From positions 1-64,000 of the forward strand of contig NZ_NQKQ01000021.1 of assembly GCF_002269505.1 (NCBI RefSeq): DNA of 64,000 nucleotides. The letters run 5' to 3'. How positions within the stretch are numbered: position 1 is the first letter of the stretch; the number at the start of each line of letters is the position of its first letter. The notes below the pieces were generated by a model. That model had not been told where the DNA came from. It did no database searches and saw nothing but the letters and a program-made list of their open reading frames with translations. Positions 6,832 to 15,733 of the stretch are shown in pieces. The translations under genes and the position numbers were made by a program. This stretch comes from Pseudomonas fragi. GTDB taxonomy: Bacteria > Pseudomonadota > Gammaproteobacteria > Pseudomonadales > Pseudomonadaceae.

Positions 6832-9800
6832 ATGTCGTTGTCCAGCGGGCTGATTGCCGCCGTTGCCCTGGCCTATATGGCCATTATGTTCGCCATTGCC
6901 TTTTATGGTGACCGGCGCAGCAAACCGCTGCCGCCGCGGGTTCGCGCATGGGTCTATAGCCTGTCGCTGGCGGTGTACTGCACCAGCTGGACCTTCTTCG
7001 GCGCCGTTGGTCAGGCCGCCGAACAACTCTGGGCATTCCTGCCGATTTACCTGGGCCCGGTGCTGCTGCTGGTATGTGCTCCCTGGGTGCTGCAAAAGAT
7101 GGTGATGATCAGCAAACAGGAGAACATCACTTCGATTGCCGACTTTATCGCCGCCCGCTACGGCAAGTCCCAGTCACTGGCCATTGTCGTGGCGCTGATC
7201 TGCCTGGTGGGCGTACTGCCTTATATTGCATTGCAGCTCAAGGGAATCGTGCTGGGGGTAAACCTGCTGATCGGGGCCGGGGCCGACGCAACCGGCTCGC
7301 GGGTCGAGGACACCGCGCTGATTGTGACGCTGGTACTGGCACTGTTTACCATCCTGTTCGGTACCCGCAACCTCGACGCCACCGAACACCACCGGGGCAT
7401 GGTGCTGGCCATTGCCTTTGAGTCGCTGGTCAAGCTCTTCGCCTTCCTCGCGGTGGGCGCCTTTGTGACCTTTGGCCTGTATGACGGTTTCGACGATCTG
7501 TTCAATCAGGCCATGCTCGCACCGCGGCTTGAGGAGTACTGGAAAGAAACCGTCAATTGGCCATCGATGATCGTGCAGACCGGTGTGGCGATGATGGCAA
7601 TCATCTGCCTGCCCCGTCAGTTCCACGTCACGGTGGTCGAAAACATCGACCCCCAGGACCTGCAACTGGCCAAATGGGTGTTCCCGGCCTATCTGATACT
7701 GGCCGGGCTGTTTGTGGTGCCGATTGCACTGGCTGGGCAAATGTTGCTGCCAAGCTCGGTACTGCCTGACTCCTTCGTGATCAGCCTGCCACTGGCCCAG
7801 GCCCATCCGGCCCTGGCCTTGCTGGCCTTTATCGGCGGCGCGTCGGCAGCCACCGGCATGGTGATCGTGGCCAGCGTGGCACTGTCGACCATGGTCTCCA
7901 ACGACATGCTGCTGCCGTGGCTGCTGCGCCACAAAAACGCCGAGCGCCCGTTCGAGGTGTTCCGTCACTGGATGCTTTCGGTGCGGCGCGTGTCGATTGT
8001 GGTGATTCTGCTGCTGGCTTATGTCAGCTACCGTCTGCTGGGCTCGACCGCCAGCCTGGCCACCATTGGCCAGATTGCCTTCGCTGCCGTCACCCAACTT
8101 GCGCCAGCCATGCTCGGTGCCCTGTACTGGAAACAGGCCAACCGCCGAGGGGTTTTTGCCGGATTGGCGACGGGCACCTTTATCTGGTTTTACACCCTGG
8201 TACTGCCGATCATCGCCCACAGCTTTGGCTGGCACTTGAGCCACTTCCCGGGGCTGGCATGGCTGCACAGCAACCCGCTGGGCCTGTCGATCACCCCGCT
8301 GACCCAAGGCGTGGTGCTATCTCTGGCAGGCAACTTCACCCTGTTTGCCTGGGTCTCGGTGCTGTCGCGCACCCGCGTATCAGAACACTGGCAGGCCGGG
8401 CGCTTTATCGGCCAGGAGTTGAGCAGCCACCCCAGCGGCCGTTCGATGCTGTCGGTACAGATCAATGACCTACTGGCCCTCGCCGCACGCTTCGTCGGCG
8501 AAGAACGCGCCCACCAGAGCTTTATTCGCTTCGCCTACCGTCAAGGCAAGGGCTTTAACCCCAACCAGAACGCCAATGGCGAATGGATCGCCCACACCGA
8601 ACGGCTACTGGCCGGCGTGCTCGGCGCATCCTCTACCCGCGCCGTAGTTAAAGCAGCTATTGAAGGCCGGGAAATGCAGTTGGAAGACGTGGTACGCATC
8701 GCCGATGAGGCGTCGGAAGTACTGCAGTTCAATCGCGCCTTGCTCCAGGGCGCGATTGAGAACATCACCCAGGGCATCAGCGTGGTCGACCAGTCGCTCA
8801 AGCTGGTGGCCTGGAACCGCCGTTACCTTGAGCTGTTCGACTACCCCGACGGGCTGATCAGCGTCGGCCGGCCGATTGCCGACATCATCCGCCACAATGC
8901 CGAGCGCGGCCTGTGCGGCCCCGGTGAGGCCGAAGTGCATGTGGCCAGACGCCTGCACTGGATGCGTCAGGGCCGGGCGCATACCTCAGAGCGACTGTTC
9001 CCCAATGGCCGCGTGATCGAACTGATCGGCAATCCAATGCCGGGTGGCGGTTTCGTCATGAGTTTCACCGACATCACCGCGTTCCGTGAAGCCGAACAGG
9101 CCCTCACCGAGGCCAATGAAGGCCTGGAGCAGAGGGTTGCCGAGCGTACCCATGAACTGTCGCAACTGAACCAGGCGCTGACCGAAGCCAAAGGCGTGGC
9201 AGAAACGGCCAGTCAGTCGAAAACCCGCTTCCTGGCAGCAGTAAGCCATGACCTGATGCAGCCAATGAACGCGGCACGCCTGTTCTCGTCCGCCCTCTCC
9301 CACCAGGAAGAAGGCCTGAGCGCCGAAGCCCAGAAGCTGGTGCAGCATCTGGACAGCTCCCTGCGCTCTGCTGAAGACCTGATCAGCGACCTGCTGGATA
9401 TATCCCGCCTGGAAAACGGCAAGATCACTCCCGACATCAAGCCTTTTGCCATTAATGACCTGTTCGAAACCCTGGGCAATGAATTCACGGCCCAAGCCCA
9501 GGAACAGGGCTTGAACTTCAGGGTTCGCGGCAGCCGTGTGCGGGTCAACAGTGATATCAAGTTGCTGCGCCGGATTTTGCAAAACTTTCTCACCAATGCC
9601 TTTCGCTACGCCAAAGGCCCGGTATTGCTGGGCGTGCGCCGACGCGGCGGTGAACTGTGCCTTGAGGTGTGGGACCGAGGGCCGGGCATTCCGGAAGACA
9701 AGCTGCAGGTGATTTTTGAAGAGTTCAAGCGCCTCGACAGCCACCAGACCCGCGCCGAGAAAGGCCTGGGCCTGGGCCTGGCGATAGCCGACGGCTTGTG

Positions 9801-10302
9801 CCATGTGTTGGGTCACACCCTGCAAGTGCGTTCATGGCAGGGCTTTGGCAGCGTGTTCAGTGTGCGTGTGCCAATGGCCAAGAGCCAGGCCGCACCGCAG
9901 CCTGTGGTTGTTGAACAGAATGGTCAGCCCCTGACAGGCGCCAGGGTGCTGTGCATCGATAACGAAGACAGCATTCTGATCGGCATGCAAAGCCTGCTGA
10001 CGCGCTGGGGCTGTCAGGTGTGGACAGCGCGCAACCGCGAAGAATGCGCGGCATTGCTCAATGAAGGCGTGCGACCGCAGCTGGTACTGGTTGACTACCA
10101 TCTGGACGATGGCGAAGTGGGGACAGAATTGATGGGCTGGCTGCGCGCACAACTGGGTGAACCGGTGCCGGGCGTGGTGATCAGCGCCGATGGTCGCCCG
10201 GAGATGATTGCCCAGGTGCATGCAGCAGGCCTCGAGTACCTGCCCAAGCCGGTCAAGCCTGCGGTTTTGCGAGCGCTGCTGAGCAGGCATGTGCCGCTTT
10301 GA
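6832..10302 (+). CDS. mxtR: Sodium/solute symporter-hybrid histidine kinase (MxtR/CrbS type)
   Basis: 1156 residues. A SLC5-type sodium/solute symporter region of about 13 membrane segments (residues ~1-500) is followed by a linker, a PAS domain (~635-760), a coiled coil, a HisKA domain with His806 in AAVSHDLMQPMN, an ATPase domain with the GLGLGLAIADG G-box, and a C-terminal receiver whose phospho-acceptor is Asp1088 (LVLVDYHLDD). This layout and length match MxtR of P. aeruginosa and CrbS, which with the unlinked regulator ErdR/CrbR control acetate use. CbrA is similar but lacks the receiver. ATG 6832 has AGGAG at 6822-6826. No response-regulator gene is adjacent. Confidence 0.85.
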   Translation: MSLSSGLIAAVALAYMAIMFAIAFYGDRRSKPLPPRVRAWVYSLSLAVYCTSWTFFGAVGQAAEQLWAFLPIYLGPVLLLVCAPWVLQKMVMISKQENITSIADFIAARYGKSQSLAIVVALICLVGVLPYIALQLKGIVLGVNLLIGAGADATGSRVEDTALIVTLVLALFTILFGTRNLDATEHHRGMVLAIAFESLVKLFAFLAVGAFVTFGLYDGFDDLFNQAMLAPRLEEYWKETVNWPSMIVQTGVAMMAIICLPRQFHVTVVENIDPQDLQLAKWVFPAYLILAGLFVVPIALAGQMLLPSSVLPDSFVISLPLAQAHPALALLAFIGGASAATGMVIVASVALSTMVSNDMLLPWLLRHKNAERPFEVFRHWMLSVRRVSIVVILLLAYVSYRLLGSTASLATIGQIAFAAVTQLAPAMLGALYWKQANRRGVFAGLATGTFIWFYTLVLPIIAHSFGWHLSHFPGLAWLHSNPLGLSITPLTQGVVLSLAGNFTLFAWVSVLSRTRVSEHWQAGRFIGQELSSHPSGRSMLSVQINDLLALAARFVGEERAHQSFIRFAYRQGKGFNPNQNANGEWIAHTERLLAGVLGASSTRAVVKAAIEGREMQLEDVVRIADEASEVLQFNRALLQGAIENITQGISVVDQSLKLVAWNRRYLELFDYPDGLISVGRPIADIIRHNAERGLCGPGEAEVHVARRLHWMRQGRAHTSERLFPNGRVIELIGNPMPGGGFVMSFTDITAFREAEQALTEANEGLEQRVAERTHELSQLNQALTEAKGVAETASQSKTRFLAAVSHDLMQPMNAARLFSSALSHQEEGLSAEAQKLVQHLDSSLRSAEDLISDLLDISRLENGKITPDIKPFAINDLFETLGNEFTAQAQEQGLNFRVRGSRVRVNSDIKLLRRILQNFLTNAFRYAKGPVLLGVRRRGGELCLEVWDRGPGIPEDKLQVIFEEFKRLDSHQTRAEKGLGLGLAIADGLCHVLGHTLQVRSWQGFGSVFSVRVPMAKSQAAPQPVVVEQNGQPLTGARVLCIDNEDSILIGMQSLLTRWGCQVWTARNREECAALLNEGVRPQLVLVDYHLDDGEVGTELMGWLRAQLGEPVPGVVISADGRPEMIAQVHAAGLEYLPKPVKPAVLRALLSRHVPL

Positions 10303-10323
10303 TTCAAAATGCTGTAAATGCTG

Positions 10324-10404
10324 GCGCAGGCTGCGATTGGGTCTGCGGGAATTTCGAGAAAACGGGTTGCGGAGCAACCCTTCGCAGCCTGCGGCAGCGA
10401 CTAC
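10324..10404. repeat. Degenerate repeat of the TGTAGTCGCTGCC family
   Basis: The right arm (CGCAGCCTGCGGCAGCGACTAC) is intact, but the left arm keeps only GCGCAGGCTGCGAT. The centre contains a perfect GGGTTGC-GGA-GCAACCC hairpin (10364-10380). It lies between the convergent mxtR and rmuC genes. Confidence 0.7.
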
Positions 10405-10416
10405 GGACGTCAGGCG

Positions 10417-11895
10417 TTATTCCGCCGGGTGGGCCACACCCTCTTCGTCGGTCATGGCCCGCTCCAGCAGGTCGGCCGGCAGGCTCTTGCTGGCCCGCGC
10501 GCCCAGCAGCTTGAGCTGCTCGCTGCGGCTGACAAGGTTGCCTCGTCCTTCTGTCAGTTTGTTACGCGCCGAACTGTAGGCTTTATCCAGTTGCTGAAGG
10601 CGGTTGCCCACTTCATCCAGATCCTGAATAAACAGCACGAACTTGTCGTAGAGCCAACCCGCGCGCTCGGCAATTTCACGGGCATTCTGACCTTGGCGCT
10701 CCTGCTTCCACAGGCTGTCAATTACCCGCAAGGTGGCCAGCAACGTGGTCGGGCTGACAATCACGATATGGCGATCGAATGCCTCCTGAAACAGGTTTGG
10801 CTCGGCTTGCAACGCTGCCGAAAAAGCCGCCTCGATCGGCACGAACAGCAATACGAAATCCAGGCTGTGCAAGCCTTCCAGGCGCTTGTAGTCCTTGCTC
10901 GCCAGACCCTTCACATGATTACGCAGCGACAGTACGTGCTGCTTGAGCGCCGCTTGCCCGATCACGTCGTCATCGGCACCCACATATTGCTGGTAGGCCG
11001 TCAGGCTGACTTTAGAGTCGACCACCACCTGCTTGTCGCCCGGCAACATGATCAACACGTCCGGCTGGAAGCGCTCGCCGTCAGGGCCCTTGAGGCTGAC
11101 CTGAGTCTGGTACTCGCGGCCTTTCTCTAGCCCCGCATGCTCAAGCACCCGCTCCAGAATCAGCTCTCCCCAGTTGCCCTGGGTCTTCTGCCCTTTCAAG
11201 GCACGGGTCAGGTTGGTGGCCTCATCGCTCAGGCGCAAGTTCAACTGCTGCAAGCGCTCCAGCTCTTTGCCAAGGGAGAAGCGCTCCCGCGATTCCTGCT
11301 GATAGCTTTCTTCGACGCGCTTCTCAAACGATTGAATGCGCTCTTTGAGCGGGTCAAGCAACTGGCCTAGACGCTCATTGCTGGTTTCGGCGAAACGCTG
11401 CTCGCGCTCATCGAAAATCTTCCCCGCCAGCTCGGCAAACTGCGCCCGCAGTTCGTCGCGTGAGCCTTGCAGGTCATTCAGACGCTGCTGGTGACTGTCC
11501 TGCTGCTCGCGCAGCTCGGCAGACAAGGCCGAGGCATGGGCATCCAGACGGCGCAGCTCGACTTCTTTCTGATTGCGTTCCAGGTTCCAGGCGTGGGCGG
11601 CATCGCGCCCGTTGTCGCGCTCAACCTGCAACAACTCGACCTCACGACTCAGCGCAGCCAGCTCTGCTTGCTTGGCCGCATTGGCCTGGCCCAGGTCACT
11701 GACCTCATCGCGACAGGCGTCCAGCTGGGCACTCAGGCCTTCCTGGGCCAACTGCGCCGTACTCAGGCGCTCGTTGAGCAGTGCACGTTCAGCGGGCTGG
11801 CCGGCGAGCTTGCGTTGCAACTGCCAGATTAACGCCAGCAACGGCACACACGCTGCTGCCAGGCCAAGCAACAGGCTGCTCAGATCCAGGGCCAT
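10417..11895 (-). CDS. rmuC: DNA recombination protein RmuC
   Basis: 492 residues. An N-terminal membrane anchor (residues ~5-25) is followed by a long coiled coil rich in Glu, Gln and Leu (~30-200) and the nuclease-like RmuC domain (~210-430) containing QVVVDSKVSLTAYQQY and a TTLLATLRVI stretch. RmuC limits inversions at short inverted repeats in E. coli and is predicted to have a PD-(D/E)XK-type fold. GGAGGGGTT precedes the ATG. The gene lies downstream of a small Sel1-like gene on the same strand with a 58-bp gap. Confidence 0.93.
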   Translation of the reverse strand: MALDLSSLLLGLAAACVPLLALIWQLQRKLAGQPAERALLNERLSTAQLAQEGLSAQLDACRDEVSDLGQANAAKQAELAALSREVELLQVERDNGRDAAHAWNLERNQKEVELRRLDAHASALSAELREQQDSHQQRLNDLQGSRDELRAQFAELAGKIFDEREQRFAETSNERLGQLLDPLKERIQSFEKRVEESYQQESRERFSLGKELERLQQLNLRLSDEATNLTRALKGQKTQGNWGELILERVLEHAGLEKGREYQTQVSLKGPDGERFQPDVLIMLPGDKQVVVDSKVSLTAYQQYVGADDDVIGQAALKQHVLSLRNHVKGLASKDYKRLEGLHSLDFVLLFVPIEAAFSAALQAEPNLFQEAFDRHIVIVSPTTLLATLRVIDSLWKQERQGQNAREIAERAGWLYDKFVLFIQDLDEVGNRLQQLDKAYSSARNKLTEGRGNLVSRSEQLKLLGARASKSLPADLLERAMTDEEGVAHPAE

Positions 11896-11953
11896 AACCC
11901 CTCCGCACGAGGTAAAAGAACAAGATTAACCAACAGTCAGCGCCGAAGACAGT

Positions 11954-12277
11954 TCAGTCTTCGGTCTTGTTCAGTTCCTGCTGTGCCAGACGGTCACCGG
12001 CGCGAGCGGCCTGGCGCAACAGTTCGTGGCCGATACGCTGATCGCGGGCGCTGCCACATTCACGACACATCAACTGGCCCAAACGGCTTTGGGCCAGCAC
12101 CACACCCTGGCGGGCGGGTTGCTTGAGCAAATGCCCGGCCACATGCTTGACGCTGGGGCTGGCGCTCAGGCGCGGGTTATCCAGCAGCCAGATAGCCACC
12201 CGCAAAGAAAAGCGCTTGGGTGCTTCAGTGGGTGTGTTGGAACGAGTAACAGAGGAAGTAGCTGTGCGGAACTTCAT
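11954..12277 (-). CDS. Small Sel1-like repeat protein, function unknown
   Basis: 107 residues starting MKFRTATSSVTRSN. An in-frame extension upstream to 12436 looks non-coding, so the ATG at 12277 is preferred. The C-terminal two thirds holds two Sel1/TPR-like helical units (GVVLAQSRLGQLMC and QRIGHELLRQAARAGDRLAQQEL), with two cysteines (MCREC) between them. Such repeats mediate protein-protein contacts. Similar short proteins occur in other Pseudomonas, but no function is known to me. It is followed by rmuC. Confidence 0.72.
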   Translation of the reverse strand: MKFRTATSSVTRSNTPTEAPKRFSLRVAIWLLDNPRLSASPSVKHVAGHLLKQPARQGVVLAQSRLGQLMCRECGSARDQRIGHELLRQAARAGDRLAQQELNKTED

Positions 12278-12381
12278 ACGACACTGTAGGGCAGAACAGA
12301 AGGCGCGCCACTCTACTCCTTTTTTCGTCTGGGTAAAGTCGAAAAAAGTCGATACCCTTGATCTAGAGCAAGCGCTTGGGA

Positions 12382-12417
12382 CAATCCACAGATCCTGTGG
12401 ATAAGTCAGTGGACAAC
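12382..12417. promoter_or_regulatory. Candidate DnaA-box cluster
   Basis: One perfect TTATCCACA on the minus strand (plus 12396-12404) forms part of an ATCCACAG-ATC-CTGTGGAT inverted repeat (12384-12402). Degenerate partners lie on either side (CAATCCACA at 12382-12390; TTGTCCACT on the minus strand at about 12409-12417). It could bind DnaA, but may be chance. Confidence 0.35.
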
Positions 12418-13205
12418 CCCGCTTTAACCCCCGCAAAGGCCCACCCTGCGCGGCCTCAGGTCAAACTGTCGATTTTTTCACCAATTAAAAAAAACGATGT
12501 TTTTCATTGACTTAAATTTACAGCACAGGCTAGGAAGACTCAAACACGGGTATCTGCGCCGATTTTGGCTACAGCACTGTAAATGTGCACAAGTTCACAT
12601 TCAGAGCAGCGGGCCGGGCCTTTAACGCGCAAATCTTGTAGGCAAGCGCACCGCTACAGCGCGCTGTTCAAGGGCTTTTTTACCGACCGGATGCACGTGC
12701 GAGCAGACTGGCGAAATGCCAAAAATGGTCTAGGCAGCCAGCCCCGCCAGCCACGTTCATGGCGAGGCTACATAAAGTATTTTTGCTAGCACACTTGCGT
12801 TTAAAAATTCAACCCGTTAGTATCCGCAGCGTTAGTACCAAGCTGAAAGTCAATTCGGGCCGAACAAATCCCTCCAGCACTTCGCTAAAAGCGCAAGCAA
12901 GCTGAATAAACGGGATCGTCCCCCTCGATGGTTTCCAGGTAAATCTTGCGACGATACGGCCTTTGCACAAACGCACAGGGTATCGCGAAGCTCTCTTACT
13001 CTGACCGAACCAACCTGCAAATTGATCAGGATCTTCACCCGGAGCACGGAACCTTAGCTCCTGTTGTGACTGCCTGCCCTCCTAAGTACCTACCTGCCAG
13101 CCCAAGCGCCACATACTTAATGCGCTCCAACTGGCGGCTTTGTTCCAGTCAGGTTCTTCGTCCAGCCAAAGAATGGCTCGACGTCACTGGAACGTTTTAA
13201 TGCAG

Positions 13206-13228
13206 CACGGATCGAATCCGTGTCTTTT
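13206..13228 (+). terminator. Hairpin with T-rich tail upstream of 13248 gene
   Basis: CACGGAT-CGA-ATCCGTG is a perfect 7-bp stem followed by TCTTTT. It could end an unannotated transcript from the gene-poor region or be a leader hairpin of the small gene that starts 20 nt later. Confidence 0.4.
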
Positions 13229-13247
13229 GTAGGAACACCTAATAACT

Positions 13248-13472
13248 ATGTCTACTCAAATCCATACTCAGGATGCCATTCGCACCCTAACCAACGCCTT
13301 TGCTCCAATGAACTGCCTGATTATGGCCGCTCGCAAAGGATGCTTCAGCTTCACTCTGGTCAACGAACACGGTATCGCTCGTCACAGCGAACGCCTGTAC
13401 CCCGATCAATACTCCAGCGCAGAACCTCTGCAAGCTGTGATCGAGCGTACTCGTCAGGCCCTGATTGCCTGA
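13248..13472 (+). CDS. Small uncharacterised protein, DUF3509-like
   Basis: 74 residues, MSTQIHTQDAIRTLTNAF..., with a central strand-rich part (CFSFTLVNEHGIARHSERL) and a C-terminal helix (LQAVIERTRQALIA). Length and layout resemble the DUF3509 family of small Pseudomonas proteins; I make that assignment tentatively. The ATG is preceded by AGGA about 14 nt upstream. It has its own hairpin leader and a strong terminator, suggesting an independent monocistronic unit. Confidence 0.65.
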   Translation: MSTQIHTQDAIRTLTNAFAPMNCLIMAARKGCFSFTLVNEHGIARHSERLYPDQYSSAEPLQAVIERTRQALIA

Positions 13473-13492
13473 TAGCTTGAGCGCTGCACACC

Positions 13493-13520
13493 AAGCCCTG
13501 CCTGATTAGCAGGGCTTTTT
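13493..13520 (+). terminator. Rho-independent terminator
   Basis: AAGCCCTGC and GCAGGGCTT form a perfect 9-bp stem with a 7-nt loop, followed by a T run. It lies 20 bp after the small gene ending at 13472. Confidence 0.9.
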
Positions 13521-13736
13521 ATTGGCCGCAATTCAAGAAACATTCGGCATTGCTTAAGTACTTGCGGATATATAGCTAACAGTTCGATGCTTTAAATGAT
13601 TTAAAAACAGACCTTTACAGCAAAGATATGACACTACACTTCAACTCAAGCGGCACCACCCGCTTCCAGCGAACCCTTTCGATCCATGCTGCCAAGCTCT
13701 GGGTATCGCTGGTCATTTTCAGGCCTCGAGGACTAT

Positions 13737-14216
13737 ATGGGTATCGCTGCCAGGGAGTTGAACCTTTACGTAATTCGGCCAACGCTTCTTTATCTGGGGC
13801 AAGACAACCCGGACGCAGAAGCTTTGTTGCTGGGTATTGCGGCCAGCCAGTCGAATTTGGGCTCTGCCCTGCACGATCGTCGCGGTCACGGCCTCTATTG
13901 CATACGCGAACCTCAACATGCCGCCCTGTGGGATCAATACCTGGCCCACGACCCGGATCTGGCGAGCCTGGTACGCGGGCTGGCCAGCCAGCATGCTTTC
14001 CTGTGCAGCCCTCATCTGGAACTAACGGTCAATTTGCGTTACGCCACAGCCATTGCCTGGTTATTGGTCGAGCAGCAAAAAATAGTCATTCCTGCAGCCG
14101 ACGACCTGCTTGGCATGGCAAGAATCTGGCGCCAAGCCTTTGAACCACATGGGCGTTTACGTGATTTCGCCCATGCCTGGCGCACCTGCGTTTCACCCCT
14201 CAACCAAGTTGCTTGA
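13737..14216 (+). CDS. Uncharacterised Pseudomonas protein
   Basis: 159 residues, MGIAARELNLYVIRPTLLYLG..., apparently alpha-helical and soluble. I recognise no domain, though sequences with the same opening occur in other Pseudomonas. The upstream in-frame ATG at 13686 is rejected because GAGGA (13728-13732) lies 4 nt before the ATG at 13737. The C-terminal part has many Trp, His and Arg residues (MARIWRQAFEPHGRLRDFAH). It lies alone between a terminator and fadL. Confidence 0.72.
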   Translation: MGIAARELNLYVIRPTLLYLGQDNPDAEALLLGIAASQSNLGSALHDRRGHGLYCIREPQHAALWDQYLAHDPDLASLVRGLASQHAFLCSPHLELTVNLRYATAIAWLLVEQQKIVIPAADDLLGMARIWRQAFEPHGRLRDFAHAWRTCVSPLNQVA

Positions 14217-14363
14217 AATTTCAAACAACTGTAATGATCTTCAAACAGCCTGAAATCCGGTCGGATTGTCCTACAAAACATCGCTATCTTCTGCGATTTA
14301 GCCTATAGCGCTTCAACAAAAATGTTGGTAGTTTTCGTCCGGTGATCATAAGGAGTTCTAATA

Positions 14364-15647
14364 ATGAAAAAAGTAATGCTCAAGACCACACTTGGCCTCG
14401 CCGTCACTTTGGCTTCCAGCCAGATTTTCGCTAGCGGCTTCGCACTCAACGAACAAAGCGTAAGCGGTATGGGGACCGGTTTCGCGGGTCGTTCATCTTC
14501 TGCCGACGATGCCAGTACCGTTTTCGGTAACCCTGCCGGTATGTCCCGTCTCAGCGGCCAGCAAGTGACTGGCGGTATCGCCGTCATCGATGCTTCGACT
14601 GATATCAAGGACGCAAGCGGAAAATACCCTGGCACCAACAAAGGTGACATGGTTCCGTTCACTGGCGTTCCGATGGGCTTCTACACCAACAAGCTCAATG
14701 ACCAATGGGCTGTAGGTTTTGGTGTTTACGCACCTTTCGGCCTGGTTACCGACTATGAAGGCGGCTTCCAGGGCCGTGCATTCGGCAAAAAAAGTGAAGT
14801 TAAGGTTGTCACCCTGCAACCGACCGTCAGCTACGCATTCAACGACAAGGTTTCGGTGGGCTTCGGTCCAACCTTCAACCGCATCAGCGGCACCCTGGAA
14901 TCAGACCTGACCGTTCTGAACCCTGCTTATGGCGACACCAACGTAAAAGTAAAAGGTGACGATACCGCCCTGGGCTTCAACGCCGGTATTTTGGTACAAG
15001 CAACCGACACCACACGTCTTGGCCTTACCTACCACTCCAAGGTGAGCTACAAACTCGAAGGCCATACCAATGTGACCGCAGGGGCCAATACCCCTCCGCA
15101 ATTGATGAGAAGCAACCGTTATGACGCATCGCTGAAAATCGATACGCCAGAGTCCTGGGACCTGTCCGTTACACAAGACCTGTCCGACGCCTGGAAACTC
15201 TACGCCGGTACCACCTGGACCCGCTGGAGCCGTTTGAAAGACATCACCATCAATAACGACGGTGTCAGCCAGGCTGCCTCCGGCGGCGTCGGCGCGCAAC
15301 TGTTCGGCACCATCAAGGAAGAGCAAAACTGGCACGATACCTGGGCTTATGCCATTGGTACCTCTTACCAGTTGAACAAACAGTGGGTACTGCGTACTGG
15401 CCTGACCTGGGACCAGTCGCCTACCAACAACGAAAATCGCTCGCCACGTATTCCTACCGGCGACCGTACGATCTTCAGCCTGGGTGCCGGTTATGCCGTC
15501 AACGAGAACCTGACAATCGATGCTGCCTATTCCTATCTGAAGGAAGAGTCGGTCAAGGTTCACGACAAGAACCAGTTGAACGAATACAGCGCCAAGTACG
15601 AAAACAGTGCTAACGGTTTCGCTGTAGGTGCAACCTACAAGTTCTGA
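14364..15647 (+). CDS. fadL: FadL-family outer-membrane long-chain fatty acid/hydrocarbon porin
   Basis: 427 residues with a cleavable signal peptide (MKKVMLKTTLGLAVTLASSQIFAS) followed by GFALNEQSVSGMGTGFAG and a NPAG motif, which mark the N-terminal plug of FadL/TodX-type proteins. The rest alternates like a 14-strand beta barrel and ends GFAVGATYKF, with the terminal Phe recognised by the Bam complex. These channels admit long-chain fatty acids or aromatic hydrocarbons through the outer membrane. Pseudomonas often has several paralogues, so the exact substrate is open. AAGGAG lies upstream of the ATG, and a bidirectional terminator follows. Confidence 0.9.
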   Translation: MKKVMLKTTLGLAVTLASSQIFASGFALNEQSVSGMGTGFAGRSSSADDASTVFGNPAGMSRLSGQQVTGGIAVIDASTDIKDASGKYPGTNKGDMVPFTGVPMGFYTNKLNDQWAVGFGVYAPFGLVTDYEGGFQGRAFGKKSEVKVVTLQPTVSYAFNDKVSVGFGPTFNRISGTLESDLTVLNPAYGDTNVKVKGDDTALGFNAGILVQATDTTRLGLTYHSKVSYKLEGHTNVTAGANTPPQLMRSNRYDASLKIDTPESWDLSVTQDLSDAWKLYAGTTWTRWSRLKDITINNDGVSQAASGGVGAQLFGTIKEEQNWHDTWAYAIGTSYQLNKQWVLRTGLTWDQSPTNNENRSPRIPTGDRTIFSLGAGYAVNENLTIDAAYSYLKEESVKVHDKNQLNEYSAKYENSANGFAVGATYKF

Positions 15648-15682
15648 TTCGCTGCGAGGCTGACCGCCTCGCCTGCTGAATC

Positions 15683-15722
15683 AAAAAAATCCCCGCTCTC
15701 GTTACCGAGGCGGGGATTTTTA
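15683..15722. terminator. Bidirectional terminator between fadL and the GPx-like gene
   Basis: A-run, AATCCCCGC...GCGGGGATT stem and T-run are symmetric, so it can serve both convergent genes. Confidence 0.88.
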
Positions 15723-15733
15723 ATGGGCGCTTT

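Larger units (their letters stand above)
12278..13247. other. 970-bp gene-poor stretch
   Basis: No convincing protein gene. It holds a cluster of DnaA-box-like sequences (12382-12417), a T/A-rich part (about 12472-12520) and a perfect 7-bp hairpin followed by TCTTTTG (13206-13228). Short open frames at 12583-12789 and 12946-13200 lack a ribosome-binding site and good codon use. The length and the hairpin leave room for an untranslated or small RNA, which I cannot assign. Confidence 0.5.

Noticed and set aside
7174-8307. Minus-strand frame of 377 codons inside the mxtR symporter domain
   Set aside because: Shadow of a well-defined transporter domain; no ribosome-binding site and Gln/His-biased composition.
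12583-13200. Two short plus-strand frames in the gene-poor region (12583-12789, 12946-13200)
   Set aside because: No ribosome-binding site, cysteine- and serine-rich erratic composition, no recognised similarity.
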